Assembly: GCA_030621535.1 (NCBI GenBank) | Contig: JAUXHM010000036.1 | Location: 1-9,041, forward strand | DNA from: Candidatus Methanophagales archaeon | Lineage (GTDB): Archaea; Halobacteriota; Syntropharchaeia; Alkanophagales; Methanospirareceae | DNA length: 9,041 nt | Direction: 5' to 3' | In this document: positions 1 through 5,413 of the stretch, one piece after another | Numbering within the stretch: the first letter of the stretch is position 1 | How the letters are laid out: the number at the start of each line of letters is the position of its first letter | Notes under the pieces: model-generated | Databases searched by the model: none | What the model was told of the DNA's origin: nothing | Seen by the model: only the letters and a program-made list of their open reading frames with translations | Position numbers and translations under genes: made by a program

Positions 1-600
1 ACGGCACGAGATTCGGTGAGTATTCTCGATAACGAGGATATTTCAACCATCTTCGTGCGTGTGCGAAATATAGGGGAAGCGGAGGAGATAGCAGCGGAGA
101 TAGAGGAGCGAATAGATGACAATCACAAGCTGGATGATTTTACGTCTGCAATGACGATGGGAAGCGCGATAGAGCAGATGGAATCCATTTTCGGGATAGT
201 GCAAGCGGTTTTAATCGCCATCGCTTCCATATCGCTTATCGTTGCAGCTATGGGGATAATGAACACGATCTTGATGTCCGTGATGGAGCGTACGCATGAG
301 ATTGGCGTGATGAAAGCGATCGGCGCGAAGAACAGAAATATTCTTTTTCTGTTCTTACTCGAAGCGGGAGTAGTGAGTGCAATAGGAGGCGTGTGTGGCT
401 GTATTCTCGGCGTGATTGGCGCTCATGCTATAAGTTTCGGTATACAGATGTTGTTTGACGTGGAAATCGCAGCGATTGTGAAACCCGAAGTTCTGCTCGG
501 CGGGGTAGCGGTTGCGATGCTCGTGGGTATTCTGTCAGGGTTGTATCCAGCGAGGAAGGCGTCAAAGATGAGTCCCGTGGAAGCGGTGAGGTATGAGTAA
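1..600 (+). CDS. ABC transporter permease, MacB/FtsX type (3' end only)
   Basis: The reading frame is open from base 1, so the gene begins upstream of the window; the GTG at 16 is internal. The visible 199 residues are the C-terminal part of a FtsX-like permease. A periplasmic-domain tail is followed by a hydrophobic helix, the typical motif MERTHEIGVMKAIGAKNRNI, a second long hydrophobic stretch and a third helix. It ends with the family signature LYPARKASKMSPVEAVRYE. Such proteins pair with a MacB/LolD-type ATPase and use ATP hydrolysis to drive export or mechanotransmission at the membrane; they do not form a classical import channel. The partner ATPase is probably upstream, outside the window. 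The substrate cannot be told from this part. The family call is firm. Confidence 0.9.
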   Translation, partial: TARDSVSILDNEDISTIFVRVRNIGEAEEIAAEIEERIDDNHKLDDFTSAMTMGSAIEQMESIFGIVQAVLIAIASISLIVAAMGIMNTILMSVMERTHEIGVMKAIGAKNRNILFLFLLEAGVVSAIGGVCGCILGVIGAHAISFGIQMLFDVEIAAIVKPEVLLGGVAVAMLVGILSGLYPARKASKMSPVEAVRYE

Positions 601-603
601 ACA

Positions 604-676
604 AACCTTCTTTCTGAAGAAAGAAGCTTTACCAACAACCTTTCTTTAAAAAAGAAAGCTTGACCAAAGAAACAAG
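604..676. repeat. Two tandem hairpin repeats downstream of the permease
   Basis: Two related units follow the permease stop codon. Unit 1 (604-639) has an 8-bp perfect stem, 607-614 with 619-626, and a TGAA loop. Unit 2 (637-676) has an 8-bp stem, 640-647 with 651-658, and an AAA loop. Each is followed by an AAGCTT(T/G)ACCAA tail. They may act as a transcription terminator on either strand. Unit 2 also resembles the sequence at 7109-7148 (29 of 40 positions by eye), so this looks like a dispersed family and not only a terminator. Confidence 0.7.
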
Positions 677-680
677 AGTA

Positions 681-697
681 TTTTTGCTTCGCAAAAA
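681..697. terminator. Perfect 7-bp hairpin, possible terminator
   Basis: TTTTTGC (681-687) pairs perfectly with GCAAAAA (691-697) around a TTC loop. On the minus strand the stem ends in a T run. It sits 80 bases after the permease stop, in a gene-free stretch. Its function is inferred only. Confidence 0.4.
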
Positions 698-770
698 CCA
701 CTTAAAGAGTTTTAGTAATCCATACCAAAGATCAAACCTTTTGCTTCTCTAATTATATAGCGGGGAAGGT

Positions 771-798
771 ATCGGAAACCCCGAAGGGGGTTTCTGAT
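771..798. other. Strong 12-bp hairpin in the gene-free stretch 601-911
   Basis: Bases 771-782 pair with 787-798 around a GAAG loop: twelve pairs in a row, one a G-T wobble, including four C-G pairs next to the loop. The 311-base gap between the permease and the DUF1614-like gene contains this hairpin, the hairpins at 607-697, the repeat at 816-866 and the promoter at 879-888. I see no coding capacity in it. The hairpin is followed by ATTGTTTTAG, only weakly T-rich, so it could be a terminator or a structured repeat. Confidence 0.55.
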
Positions 799-815
799 TG
801 TTTTAGTGGATTACC

Positions 816-866
816 CTCTGCGTACTCCGCGGTAATAAATCGCAGACTATATTTTTAAATAGTGCC
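816..866. repeat. CTCTGCG dispersed repeat, copy A
   Basis: It starts CTCTGCGTACTCCGCGGT and ends ATTTTTAAATAGTGCCC. A second copy at 2722-2777 has the same start, one extra 9-base unit (TGCGATCTC), and the same kind of end, ATTTTTAGATAGTACCC. Copy A lies just upstream of the promoter of the DUF1614-like gene. Confidence 0.65.
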
Positions 867-878
867 CTAATATTATTA

Positions 879-888
879 CTATATAAAG
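879..888 (+). promoter_or_regulatory. TATA box for the DUF1614-like gene
   Basis: CTATATAAAG lies with its centre about 28 bases before the ATG at 912. This is the archaeal TATA-to-start-site distance, so the transcript should be leaderless or nearly so. No Shine-Dalgarno sequence is visible before the ATG, which agrees with this. Confidence 0.6.
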
Positions 889-911
889 CATACATATTTA
901 ACCAAACAAGA

Positions 912-1607
912 ATGAGGAAAATAGTGAACAAGCCAGACTTGAAACTGTTTCTGTTCTATGGATTAGTGCTTATACCAACTTTCTTTTTGTGCTGCTCGCG
1001 AAACGACATGGCTTTCTTCTTTGTTCTCGTGGCGATGCTTCTGACAAGCGTGATAGAGATACCCATCTACGGGTTTAGAACAAAGAAGCCAGGATATAGT
1101 GCGCTTGAGGCAGCGTATATCGGTGATTTTTATGGCGTGCCAATATCAGAGGAGATGCAGGCAGATAATGGAAGGACATATAAAACACAGGTAACACTGA
1201 ATGTAGGCGGCTTCATTATACCACTGCTTTTCTCAGTTTATCTGCTGCTGAACTATTCCACACTCTTGTTAGAAATAGCGCTGGCTATCTTGCTAATGGC
1301 TCTCTTTTCCTACATGCTTTTAGAGGTAAAAGCAGGTGTGGGCATCGTAATTCCCAGTTACGTGGGTATATTTGCCATTCCTCTTGCACTTATACTCGCG
1401 CCCGAAGTACAAGCAGGGAATACAGCAATAACGGGGTTAATATTTATACTGGCAATTTTTGGCATTCTATTGGGACTGTTAATAGCAGTGGCAACACTGT
1501 CCCGAGAAGAAGTAGGAAGCGCTTTTTTTAATCTCGGTGGCATAGGCAGCTTTCAGCCCATATACCTCATCTCCATTCTGGCTTTGTTGATTGGAACAGT
1601 ACCGTAG
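912..1607 (+). CDS. DUF1614-like multi-pass membrane protein
   Basis: This is a 231-residue, very hydrophobic protein with about six membrane segments: roughly residues 11-27, 33-51, 95-113, 117-137, 143-162 and 170-195, plus a C-terminal hydrophobic stretch. Family-like features are a loop motif GYSALEAAYIGDFYGVP, the LNVGGFIIPLLFS turn, and a C-terminal GGIGSF...IYLISILALLIG. This matches my memory of archaeal and bacterial DUF1614 proteins, whose function is unknown. The gene stands alone, with its own TATA box and no ribosome-binding site, so a leaderless transcript is likely. The length is normal for the family. The hydrophobic profile is certain; the family name is from recollection. 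Confidence 0.75.
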   Translation: MRKIVNKPDLKLFLFYGLVLIPTFFLCCSRNDMAFFFVLVAMLLTSVIEIPIYGFRTKKPGYSALEAAYIGDFYGVPISEEMQADNGRTYKTQVTLNVGGFIIPLLFSVYLLLNYSTLLLEIALAILLMALFSYMLLEVKAGVGIVIPSYVGIFAIPLALILAPEVQAGNTAITGLIFILAIFGILLGLLIAVATLSREEVGSAFFNLGGIGSFQPIYLISILALLIGTVP

Positions 1608-1631
1608 CATAGCACGGCACAGCACCGCATA
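1607..1631. repeat. Five tandem 5-base units (GCAYN)
   Basis: GCATA, GCACG, GCACA, GCACC and GCATA follow each other without gaps. The run begins on the last base of the stop codon of the DUF1614-like gene. It is a tiny degenerate microsatellite with no clear role. Confidence 0.6.
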
Positions 1632-1643
1632 CTATCTTGCACA

Positions 1644-1780
1644 AAGACACAGATGAACGCAGATTAACACAGATAAGAAGAGCAATACCGTTAACCCCAT
1701 TCAACAAGAGAAAGAAAAAATCCGTGTGAATCGGTGCAAATCCGTGTCTTAAATAGGGGGAAGTCCTACTTTAGGTACAA
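1644..1780. repeat. Palindromic repeat with 10-base periodicity, copy 1
   Basis: The left arm (1644-1674) and right arm (1720-1750) are inverted copies of each other, 23 of 31 positions matching. Each arm is built of three units of about 10 bases of the form ACRCAGATNA. The sequence after the right arm (from about 1748: TTAAATAGGGGGAAGT) is shared with copy 2 (from about 2652: CTAAATAGGTAGAAGT), about 25 of 33 positions. The similarity runs to 1780, so the repeat ends at the start codon of the next gene. Repeats of the CACAGATGAACGCAGAT type are dispersed in many microbial genomes. Their function is not established. Confidence 0.75.
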
Positions 1781-2493
1781 TGAAAAATGAAAAGTGCAAA
1801 CGTAAAGTAATATTAAAATTAGGTGGCAGTCTGATAGAAAAATCACGGGACATCCTGCGGGTTCTTGTAGATTATGCCCGTGAGCGTGATGGGGATAAAA
1901 ATAGAGATTTTACTCTAGTACTGATTCCCGGTGGTGGACCTTTTGCAGAAACGGTAAGAAATATCTCTGCGACTATGTCAATACCCGATGAACCAGCACA
2001 TTGGATGGCTGTTCTCGCAATGCACCAGTACGGGCTTTTTTTGGCTGCTTGTAGCGGCGACGGTGAAAACGGTATACATTTGGTCGAAAGCGTGAATGAG
2101 GATGAAATAGACCGGGCGGGACCGATATGCATATTACTGCCCTATAAGATACTAAAACAGGATGATTGCTTGCCTCATACCTGGGGCGTCACGTCGGACA
2201 CGATAGCTGCGTTTGTCGCAAACCGGCTGGGTGAAAAAAGATTCATAAAATTGACCGATGTAGATGGAATACAGAATAAAAAGAGCGGGCATCTTATCGA
2301 AAAAATCCGGGCGAACGAGCTGGCGGGGAAATCAGCAGAGGGGCTGAATTGTACTGATGCTGAGCTTCCCGGATTTTTAATGCAGACCAAAATGAGCTGC
2401 ATTATTGTAAACGGCAACTACCCCAACAGGATAATAGATGCAATCGAGGAGAAAGAGAACGTGAACAAGACGGTCTGCACAAAAATCTTTTAG
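1780..2493 (+). CDS. mfnE: Amino-acid-kinase-family protein, probable MfnE (methanofuran biosynthesis)
   Basis: 237 residues of the amino acid kinase fold. Visible motifs are the N-terminal KLGGSL (residues 13-18), the nucleotide-binding IPGGGPF (49-55), a substrate-side WGVTSDTIAAF with D140, and KLTDVDGI with D160 and D162. The short length and the HTWGVTSDTIAA block fit MfnE, which phosphorylates the monophosphate of 5-(aminomethyl)-3-furanmethanol to the diphosphate with ATP, on the way to the furan moiety of methanofuran. Isopentenyl phosphate kinase and a uridylate-kinase-like enzyme share the fold and are the main alternatives. The ATG at 1780 lies on the edge of a repeat; only a weak AGGT precedes it. 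There are no operon partners: both sides are repeats, and TFB converges downstream. Confidence 0.72.
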   Translation: MKNEKCKRKVILKLGGSLIEKSRDILRVLVDYARERDGDKNRDFTLVLIPGGGPFAETVRNISATMSIPDEPAHWMAVLAMHQYGLFLAACSGDGENGIHLVESVNEDEIDRAGPICILLPYKILKQDDCLPHTWGVTSDTIAAFVANRLGEKRFIKLTDVDGIQNKKSGHLIEKIRANELAGKSAEGLNCTDAELPGFLMQTKMSCIIVNGNYPNRIIDAIEEKENVNKTVCTKIF

Positions 2494-2526
2494 ATTAGAG
2501 TCCAGAAAGAACAATTTTTGATAATC

Positions 2527-2684
2527 GGACGCAGATGAACGCAGATAATCAGGATTTTAAACTTATTTTTGGCACTAAACCGTAAGTAAAACGTAAGGCA
2601 TTTGATAATTTGAGGAAATAGTTTTCTGCGTAAATCCGCGTAAATCTGCGTCCTAAATAGGTAGAAGTTATACGTTATCTACAA
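2527..2684. repeat. Palindromic repeat with 10-base periodicity, copy 2
   Basis: The left arm begins GGACGCAGATGAACGCAGAT (2527-2546); the right arm (2634-2653) is its near inverse, 17 of 20 positions matching. The right arm continues inward as further 10-base units (CTGCGTAAAT, CCGCGTAAAT). The unit has the same orientation as copy 1 at 1644-1780, while the loop between the arms differs. It occupies most of the 272-base gap between the kinase and TFB. Confidence 0.75.
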
Positions 2685-2721
2685 CCAGAAAACTTAAACA
2701 ATGATTGAAACCGTCTTAAAA

Positions 2722-2777
2722 CTCTGCGTACTCTGCGATCTCCGCGGTGAAAAATCACTTGATTTTTAGATAGTACC
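2722..2777. repeat. CTCTGCG dispersed repeat, copy B, overlapping the end of tfb
   Basis: It carries CTCTGCGTACTCTGCGATCT, then CCGCGGTGA, and ends ATTTTTAGATAGTACCC, matching copy A at 816-866. The final part encodes, on the minus strand, the last codons and the TAA stop of the transcription factor B gene. A perfect 8-bp inverted repeat, AAAAATCA (2750-2757) and TGATTTTT (2760-2767), lies in it and could end the tfb transcript. Confidence 0.6.
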
Positions 2778-3683
2778 CACAGAAGCTTTCTTTCGACGAG
2801 CACGCGGACGTGGGCGCGGGGAAAGAGAATCCACATCTAGATCTAACCCTTTTTCCAGTTCCTTATACCTATTCCGGATTGTGATCTCCGTTGTACCCAC
2901 TACCTTGGCTATTTCCTTCTCCGTTCGGTACTCGCCACTTAAAACCGCGGCAATGTATATCGCCGCTGCTGCTGTTCCTATTGGTGCCCAGCCCCTCGCA
3001 GTTCCCGTTCCCTCATTCCTCTTTAGTATCTCTATTGCCCTTTCCCTTATCGCCTCGCTTAATCCTAATGCGGAGCAGAACCGAGGAATGTAATGCGATG
3101 GGTCAGCAGGGGCAATCTTCAATGCAAATTTCCTTAAAAGGAAAATATACGCACGCCTTATTTTCTTCAGGGGGCTTCTTGACACCCGCGCAATTTCCTT
3201 CAGCGTTCGTGGAATCCCATTTTGCCTGCAAATAATGTACAGCATTGCAGAGACCAATTCTTCTATACTGCGTCCCTTGATCAAATTCCGTTTCGCCGCT
3301 TTTCGGTACAGCACAGAAGTCATCTCTTTAATATCATTCGGCAGCTTAAGTGCGCATGCCATTCTATCTATCTCGATAAGTGCGAAGGCAAGGGTCTTCT
3401 CGCTACTGTCCATGTTTACCCACTTTAATCGCTGTATCCCCGCAGGTAATTTTGGCGTTGGTGTGCTCAGCCCTTTATCATGAATTCTATAACTCATACC
3501 CGGGCCTGTCCTTACCCTTTTTGATGCTTGCTCGGAATCGTACGCACGCCATTCTGGTCCGAGGTCCACGAGATTCTCCGCTATCACCATCCCACAGTCG
3601 GCACAGTACAGTTCTGCATGCTTAGAATCCGATACAACGTTTTTTGAGCCGCATTCTGGACATATTTTTAGTTTGTTTGCCAT
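2766..3683 (-). CDS. tfb: Transcription initiation factor IIB (TFB)
   Basis: 305 residues starting at MANKLKICPECG. The N-terminal zinc ribbon has C8, C11, C27 and C30. The B-reader/linker region holds GPEWRAYD and HDKGLST (68-74). Two cyclin-like repeats follow (about 100-195 and 200-285); the second contains the DNA-binding helix TEKEIAKVVGTTEITIRNRY. The protein ends in a basic tail, RPRPRARRKKAS. TFB binds the TATA-bound TBP and the BRE and recruits RNA polymerase. The frame is open 28 codons further upstream (to 3767), but the TATA box at 3713-3710 lies in that stretch and the zinc ribbon starts right after this ATG, so I chose 3683. The length is normal. The genome may hold other TFB paralogues. 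The stop codon lies in a dispersed repeat. Confidence 0.95.
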   Translation of the reverse strand: MANKLKICPECGSKNVVSDSKHAELYCADCGMVIAENLVDLGPEWRAYDSEQASKRVRTGPGMSYRIHDKGLSTPTPKLPAGIQRLKWVNMDSSEKTLAFALIEIDRMACALKLPNDIKEMTSVLYRKAAKRNLIKGRSIEELVSAMLYIICRQNGIPRTLKEIARVSRSPLKKIRRAYIFLLRKFALKIAPADPSHYIPRFCSALGLSEAIRERAIEILKRNEGTGTARGWAPIGTAAAAIYIAAVLSGEYRTEKEIAKVVGTTEITIRNRYKELEKGLDLDVDSLSPRPRPRARRKKASVGTI

Positions 3684-3706
3684 ACCGAAAATGTGTATAT
3701 TTTTTC

Positions 3707-3724
3707 TATTATATAATACTTTCG
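3707..3724 (-). promoter_or_regulatory. BRE and TATA box of tfb
   Basis: On the minus strand CGAAA (from 3724), six bases, then TATA (3713-3710). The TATA lies 30 bases before the ATG at 3683, giving a leader of only a few bases. The same CGAAA-N6-TATA spacing recurs at 3794 and 8873 on the plus strand. Confidence 0.6.
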
Positions 3725-3793
3725 TTTTTATTGTATATAAGCTGTAACTTCCTTCTATTTGAGACACGTATTTTTTCTTTCGTTTTTTGAGAC

Positions 3794-3810
3794 CGAAAAC
3801 TTTTTATATT
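3794..3810 (+). promoter_or_regulatory. BRE and TATA box for the DUF4389-like gene
   Basis: CGAAA (3794-3798), six bases, then TATA (3805-3808). Transcription is predicted to start near 3831-3833, about 50 bases before the coding ATG. The leader would carry a strong Shine-Dalgarno sequence and a nine-codon open frame. Confidence 0.5.
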
Positions 3811-3832
3811 GCCTCGACATATTTTAAAAAGC

Positions 3833-3862
3833 ATGGCAAAAGTTAGCGAAAGGGATATTTAA
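3833..3862 (+). other. Possible nine-codon leader ORF (MAKVSERDI)
   Basis: ATG at 3833 to TAA at 3860-3862 encodes MAKVSERDI. The ATG is 28 bases after the TATA box, so it could be translated as a leaderless frame. Its stop is eight bases before the GGAGGTGA of the next gene. A frame this short arises easily by chance, so this is a suggestion only. Confidence 0.25.
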
Positions 3863-3869
3863 AAAAAAA

Positions 3870-3877
3870 GGAGGTGA
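3870..3877 (+). promoter_or_regulatory. Strong Shine-Dalgarno sequence deciding the start at 3884
   Basis: GGAGGTGA is a full match to the 16S rRNA 3' end and is six bases from the ATG at 3884. The in-frame TTG at 3878 directly abuts it and is too close to be the start. Confidence 0.8.
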
Positions 3878-3883
3878 TTGAAA

Positions 3884-4201
3884 ATGGTAGAAGAAAAACA
3901 GGGGGAATTGAAACAGTTGTTTGTTTACGAACATGATGCAAGTCGGCTGGAACTTTTCATCAGAATTGTGTATTCGTTCGTTGTAATGCTGGTGTTAGCT
4001 GTGTACGGATTTATCGCAGAGATATGCATGCTTATTCAGTGGCTTGTGATATTGATACTCGGACGCAGAAGCGAGGGGTTAAGCAACTTCATTAAGGGGT
4101 ACCTGGAATATTATGTGCACGTGATAGGCTATGTTGCCTGGATGACCGACGACAGACCAGGAATATTCCCAAAGCCGGTTGAGATATACGAGAAAAAGTG
4201 A
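3884..4201 (+). CDS. DUF4389-like small membrane protein
   Basis: 105 residues. A polar N-terminus (VYEHDASRLELFIRIVYS) leads into two closely spaced membrane helices (about residues 24-44 and 46-60). After them comes the family-like GRRSEGLSNFIKGYLEYYVH, then YVAWMTDDRPGIFPKPVEIY. This matches the DUF4389 pattern of a hydrophobic hairpin followed by GR.P.GL..F, an amphipathic helix and an LLTD.YPPF-type end, here changed to WMTDDRPGIF. The function of DUF4389 is unknown. The gene is transcribed alone: its promoter is shared back to back with tfb and a terminator-like hairpin follows. The family assignment is from recollected motifs. Confidence 0.72.
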   Translation: MVEEKQGELKQLFVYEHDASRLELFIRIVYSFVVMLVLAVYGFIAEICMLIQWLVILILGRRSEGLSNFIKGYLEYYVHVIGYVAWMTDDRPGIFPKPVEIYEKK

Positions 4202-4204
4202 ACG

Positions 4205-4260
4205 AGGTATTCATCAATAAATCGGTGAATACCTGCGATAACCTTTTTCTTTTTTTCTTT
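4205..4260 (+). terminator. Intrinsic-type terminator after the DUF4389-like gene
   Basis: AGGTATTCA (4205-4213) pairs perfectly with TGAATACCT (4226-4234). Two more pairs toward the loop (one G-T wobble) make an 11-bp stem with an 8-base loop. A T-rich tract (4243-4262) follows. The hairpin begins four bases after the stop codon. Confidence 0.7.
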
Positions 4261-4320
4261 TTATACTTTATTCATGACATAATTTCAATTTGAGGATAAT
4301 AACTTTACATATCTTAGGTG

Positions 4321-4334
4321 ATATAATATATACA
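4321..4334 (+). promoter_or_regulatory. TATA-like box of the htpX gene
   Basis: ATATAATATATACA lies about 20 bases before the ATG at 4349, with no ribosome-binding site close to that ATG (an AGGTGAT at 4316 is too far). A leaderless transcript is likely. Confidence 0.5.
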
Positions 4335-4348
4335 AATATAAAAATAAA

Positions 4349-5326
4349 ATGAGAACTGCGTGGCTGAAGATAAGGATGGGGATGTGTGTAGTGCTCCTGT
4401 TTGCAGTGATATATGCGTTATTAATCGTTATAGCCACTTTCACCTGGGCAGGAACGCCGCTAATTTATGCCTTACTTGCCTTCGTAATGGTAGGTATTCA
4501 GTTCTTTATAGGTCCAAAGATAGTGGAGCGATCAATGCGTGTTCGGTATGTTACGGAACAAGAGCAGCCGGAATTGCACCGGATGGTGACCGAATTAGCG
4601 ATGAAGGCGGGCATCCCCAAACCAAGAGTAGGGATTTCCGAGATAGCAATACCTAACGCTTTCGCGTTCGGCACCTCGAAAAAGAAAGCGAGGGTTTGCG
4701 TCACGAGAAGATTAATGGAGATGTTAAGCAGGGACGAATTAGAAGCTGTTTTAGGGCATGAACTTTCGCATATAAAACATCAAGATATGGTAGTTATAAC
4801 GGCGCTGAGCGTGATACCGATGATATGCTACTTTATTTATTTCAGTTTCTTCTGGTCGGGCATCTTCGGCGGTATGGGCAGAAGTAGAGATGGAGCGTTA
4901 CCAATGATGGCTATTGCTCTTATCGCCTTCGTGGTGTATTTCATAAGCAACCTTATCGTGCTTTACGTGTCTCGTATAAGGGAGTATTATGCGGATGCGG
5001 GAAGTGCTGAGCTCACGAGGAAGCCGCAGGCACTCGCTTCTGCGTTATACAAAATGATTTACGGTAGTGCAGGTGCGAAGCCGGAAAAGGTAAAAAAGGA
5101 GATGGAAAGCATGCGTGCTTTCTTCGCTGCCGACCCGGTAACAGCGAGAAGGGATTTAAAGGATTTGCGTGCTGCCGACCTGAATAAGGATGGGAAGATA
5201 GATGAATATGAACTAAGAGCTTTTGCAGAAAGGGCAAGAGCAAGCCGTGCTGATAGGTTGATGGAAATCTTTTCCACGCATCCTACCCCTGTGAGCAGGG
5301 TTAAGAAGTTGGGGGAGTATCTTTAA
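4349..5326 (+). CDS. htpX: HtpX-like M48 membrane metalloprotease with an EF-hand loop
   Basis: 325 residues. Two N-terminal membrane helices (about 10-30 and 36-57) are followed by an M48 protease domain. The zinc site is HELSH (H137, E138, H141) with a third ligand E212 in SRIREYYAD; two further hydrophobic segments (about 148-170 and 185-205) lie between them. HtpX enzymes cut misfolded membrane proteins at the cytoplasmic face. The C-terminal part ends FSTHPTPVSRVKKLGEYL, the usual HtpX end. Between the zinc site and this end is a canonical EF-hand loop with D277, N279, D281, G282, I284, D285 and E288, which I do not know as a usual part of HtpX. It may make the protease calcium-responsive. 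The ATG fits a leaderless transcript. Confidence 0.9.
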   Translation: MRTAWLKIRMGMCVVLLFAVIYALLIVIATFTWAGTPLIYALLAFVMVGIQFFIGPKIVERSMRVRYVTEQEQPELHRMVTELAMKAGIPKPRVGISEIAIPNAFAFGTSKKKARVCVTRRLMEMLSRDELEAVLGHELSHIKHQDMVVITALSVIPMICYFIYFSFFWSGIFGGMGRSRDGALPMMAIALIAFVVYFISNLIVLYVSRIREYYADAGSAELTRKPQALASALYKMIYGSAGAKPEKVKKEMESMRAFFAADPVTARRDLKDLRAADLNKDGKIDEYELRAFAERARASRADRLMEIFSTHPTPVSRVKKLGEYL

Positions 5327-5400
5327 AGACGTTTTGAATTTCATTTCCGAAACGGGAAAATTACGCACCAAATAGTTAAACTACAAAAATTAGTGATTTT

Positions 5401-5408
5401 AAGGAGGT
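5401..5408 (+). promoter_or_regulatory. Shine-Dalgarno sequence of the nuclease-like membrane protein
   Basis: AAGGAGGT is five bases before the ATG at 5414 and fixes that start. No clear TATA box is seen in the 87-base gap after htpX, so read-through from htpX is possible. Confidence 0.7.
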
Positions 5409-5413
5409 AAAAC

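Noticed and set aside
423..701. Minus-strand open frame of 92 codons across the permease 3' end
   Set aside because: It is antisense to the permease, and its first part reads through the hairpin repeats at 604-697, giving low-complexity text (FFFKERLL). There is no promoter or ribosome-binding site.
1644..1780. CRISPR array, because of the regularly spaced short units
   Set aside because: The units are about 10 bases and contiguous, with no unique spacers of 30-40 bases between identical repeats, and the two arms are inverted.
3684..3767. Upstream extension of TFB by 28 residues
   Set aside because: The TATA box at 3713-3710 lies inside this stretch, and the zinc ribbon starts directly after the ATG at 3683.
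5345..5362. Hairpin TTTCCG-AAA-CGGGAAA after htpX
   Set aside because: Pairing needs a bulge, the stem is short and no T run follows, so I do not call it a terminator.
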